A DNA stretch of 16,134 nucleotides, from positions 1-16,134 of the forward strand of contig JARLFX010000037.1 in NCBI GenBank assembly GCA_031296355.1, in the 5' to 3' direction. The notes beneath the pieces were generated by a model. It ran no database searches. It worked only from the letters and a program-made list of their open reading frames with translations, and was not told the DNA's origin. Both the position numbers and the translations under genes were made by a program. Source of the stretch: Acidobacteriaceae bacterium (GTDB taxonomy: Bacteria; Acidobacteriota; Terriglobia; Terriglobales; Acidobacteriaceae). Below are positions 15,532 through 16,134 of this stretch, piece by piece (position 1 is the stretch's first letter; every line of letters begins with the position of its first letter).

Positions 15532-16134
15532 TCACTGTCCCGTAATATTCAGCGTCCGCCACGGGCTCAGCACAATCACCCCGCCTGTACCCACTGACCA
15601 TACCCGCCAGCGATACTTCGCCACCTGCTTCGCAAACGTCGCCGTCACTCGCGTCGTCGCCTTTGGATTCGTATCCGGCACCAGCATAAGACCCGAACTC
15701 GTCCATCCGTTCGCCATGTTCCGTTGCCACTCCACCACCTGCAGCGTCGCTCCGCCCTTGTTGTCCCACCACAGGTCGGGCTGCGCAGGCCGGTTGTCGC
15801 CATCCACCGGCGCTGCCTGCGAGATGCCCAGCACCTTCGCCACCGCATCCGGCCCAACCTTCACGGCATAGCGCCGCAACGCACTCTGCGCAGCGTCCAG
15901 CTCTCCCGGCCACATGTTCGGAGAGATCTGTAGCACCTTCCACTGCCCCTTCTGGTCCCGCTGCAGGATCACCTGCCCATGCACCACGCCAAACGCATTC
16001 ACCGCAGACACCACGCCGCGCAGCTCCACCACCGCCATCCGCTCATTCGCATCGGCGTGCAATACATCGATCTGCACCTGTAGCGCGCCGCGCACCTTCA
16101 ACGGCCAGCTTGAATCCGGCGCAAGCGCCACCCA
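15532..16134 (-). CDS. C-terminal part of an unidentified protein (truncated by window end)
   Basis: An open frame runs from the right edge to TGA at 15532-15534, giving 200 residues. The first codon in the window, TGG, is in frame, so the GTG at 16131 need not be the true start. The first 70 residues (VQIDVLHADANERMAVVELRG, VVHGQVILQRDQKGQWKVLQI) read like the last strands of an NTF2-like fold. The last 90 residues (PDLWWDNKGGATLQVVEWQR, YRWRVWSVGTGGVIVLSPWRTL) read like a fibronectin type III-type beta sandwich with the typical ending SPWRT. Both domain guesses are inference from pattern. No membrane segment is present in this part. It is convergent with pepA across the 470-base repeat spacer. 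Confidence 0.65.
   Translation of the reverse strand, partial: WVALAPDSSWPLKVRGALQVQIDVLHADANERMAVVELRGVVSAVNAFGVVHGQVILQRDQKGQWKVLQISPNMWPGELDAAQSALRRYAVKVGPDAVAKVLGISQAAPVDGDNRPAQPDLWWDNKGGATLQVVEWQRNMANGWTSSGLMLVPDTNPKATTRVTATFAKQVAKYRWRVWSVGTGGVIVLSPWRTLNITGQ

Overview
The window looks like a piece of a high-GC Gram-negative chromosome, most likely from an acidobacterium (Acidobacteriota, Terriglobia/Acidobacteriaceae-like). This assignment is inference. It rests on the GC-rich codon use, a TPR-secretin-cohesin protein next to GspG-like pseudopilins, and intergenic spaces packed with short hairpin repeats. No rRNA, tRNA, CRISPR array, transposase or phage gene was seen.

Layout. 1-127: acidic C-terminal tail of an unidentified plus-strand gene. 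128-759: a 632-base repeat-only spacer. 760-1176: a DUF3788-type protein, convergent with a 135-residue unknown protein (1181-1588, minus), which lies behind a large secreted glycoside-hydrolase-like protein (1638-4025, minus). 4169-8807: a plus-strand exopolysaccharide-type run of a GT4 glycosyltransferase, a GT2 glycosyltransferase overlapping it by ATGA, a serine-acetyltransferase-like hexapeptide acyltransferase and a second GT2 with a membrane tail. The GTPase gene engB follows 10 bases later. 9010-12431 (minus): secretin followed by two pseudopilins, a partial type II secretion or type IV pilus-like locus. 12726-13265: smpB. 13523-15061: pepA. 15062-15531: a second repeat-rich spacer. 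15532-16134: C-terminal part of a minus-strand gene that runs off the window.

How the genes fit together. The two GT2 enzymes, the GT4 and the acyltransferase form a plausible set for assembling and O-acetylating a surface polysaccharide. The divergent glycoside-hydrolase-like protein could process such a polymer or scavenge a similar one outside the cytoplasm. The secretin and pseudopilins are envelope machinery whose ATPase and platform genes must lie elsewhere. EngB, SmpB and PepA are housekeeping proteins for ribosome assembly, trans-translation and peptide turnover.

The most striking content is between the genes. Eleven copies of a short hairpin element (called REP below) sit in the plus orientation. 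Six of them start within about 45 bases of, or overlap, the stop codon of a plus-strand gene. Paired base changes in the arms indicate selection or formation as a structured hairpin. They are combined with two other hairpin families into composite modules: a GGTCTC-armed hairpin (3 copies) and paired hairpins with a TTCA/TTTA tetraloop whose loops lie 36-38 bases apart (4 pairs).
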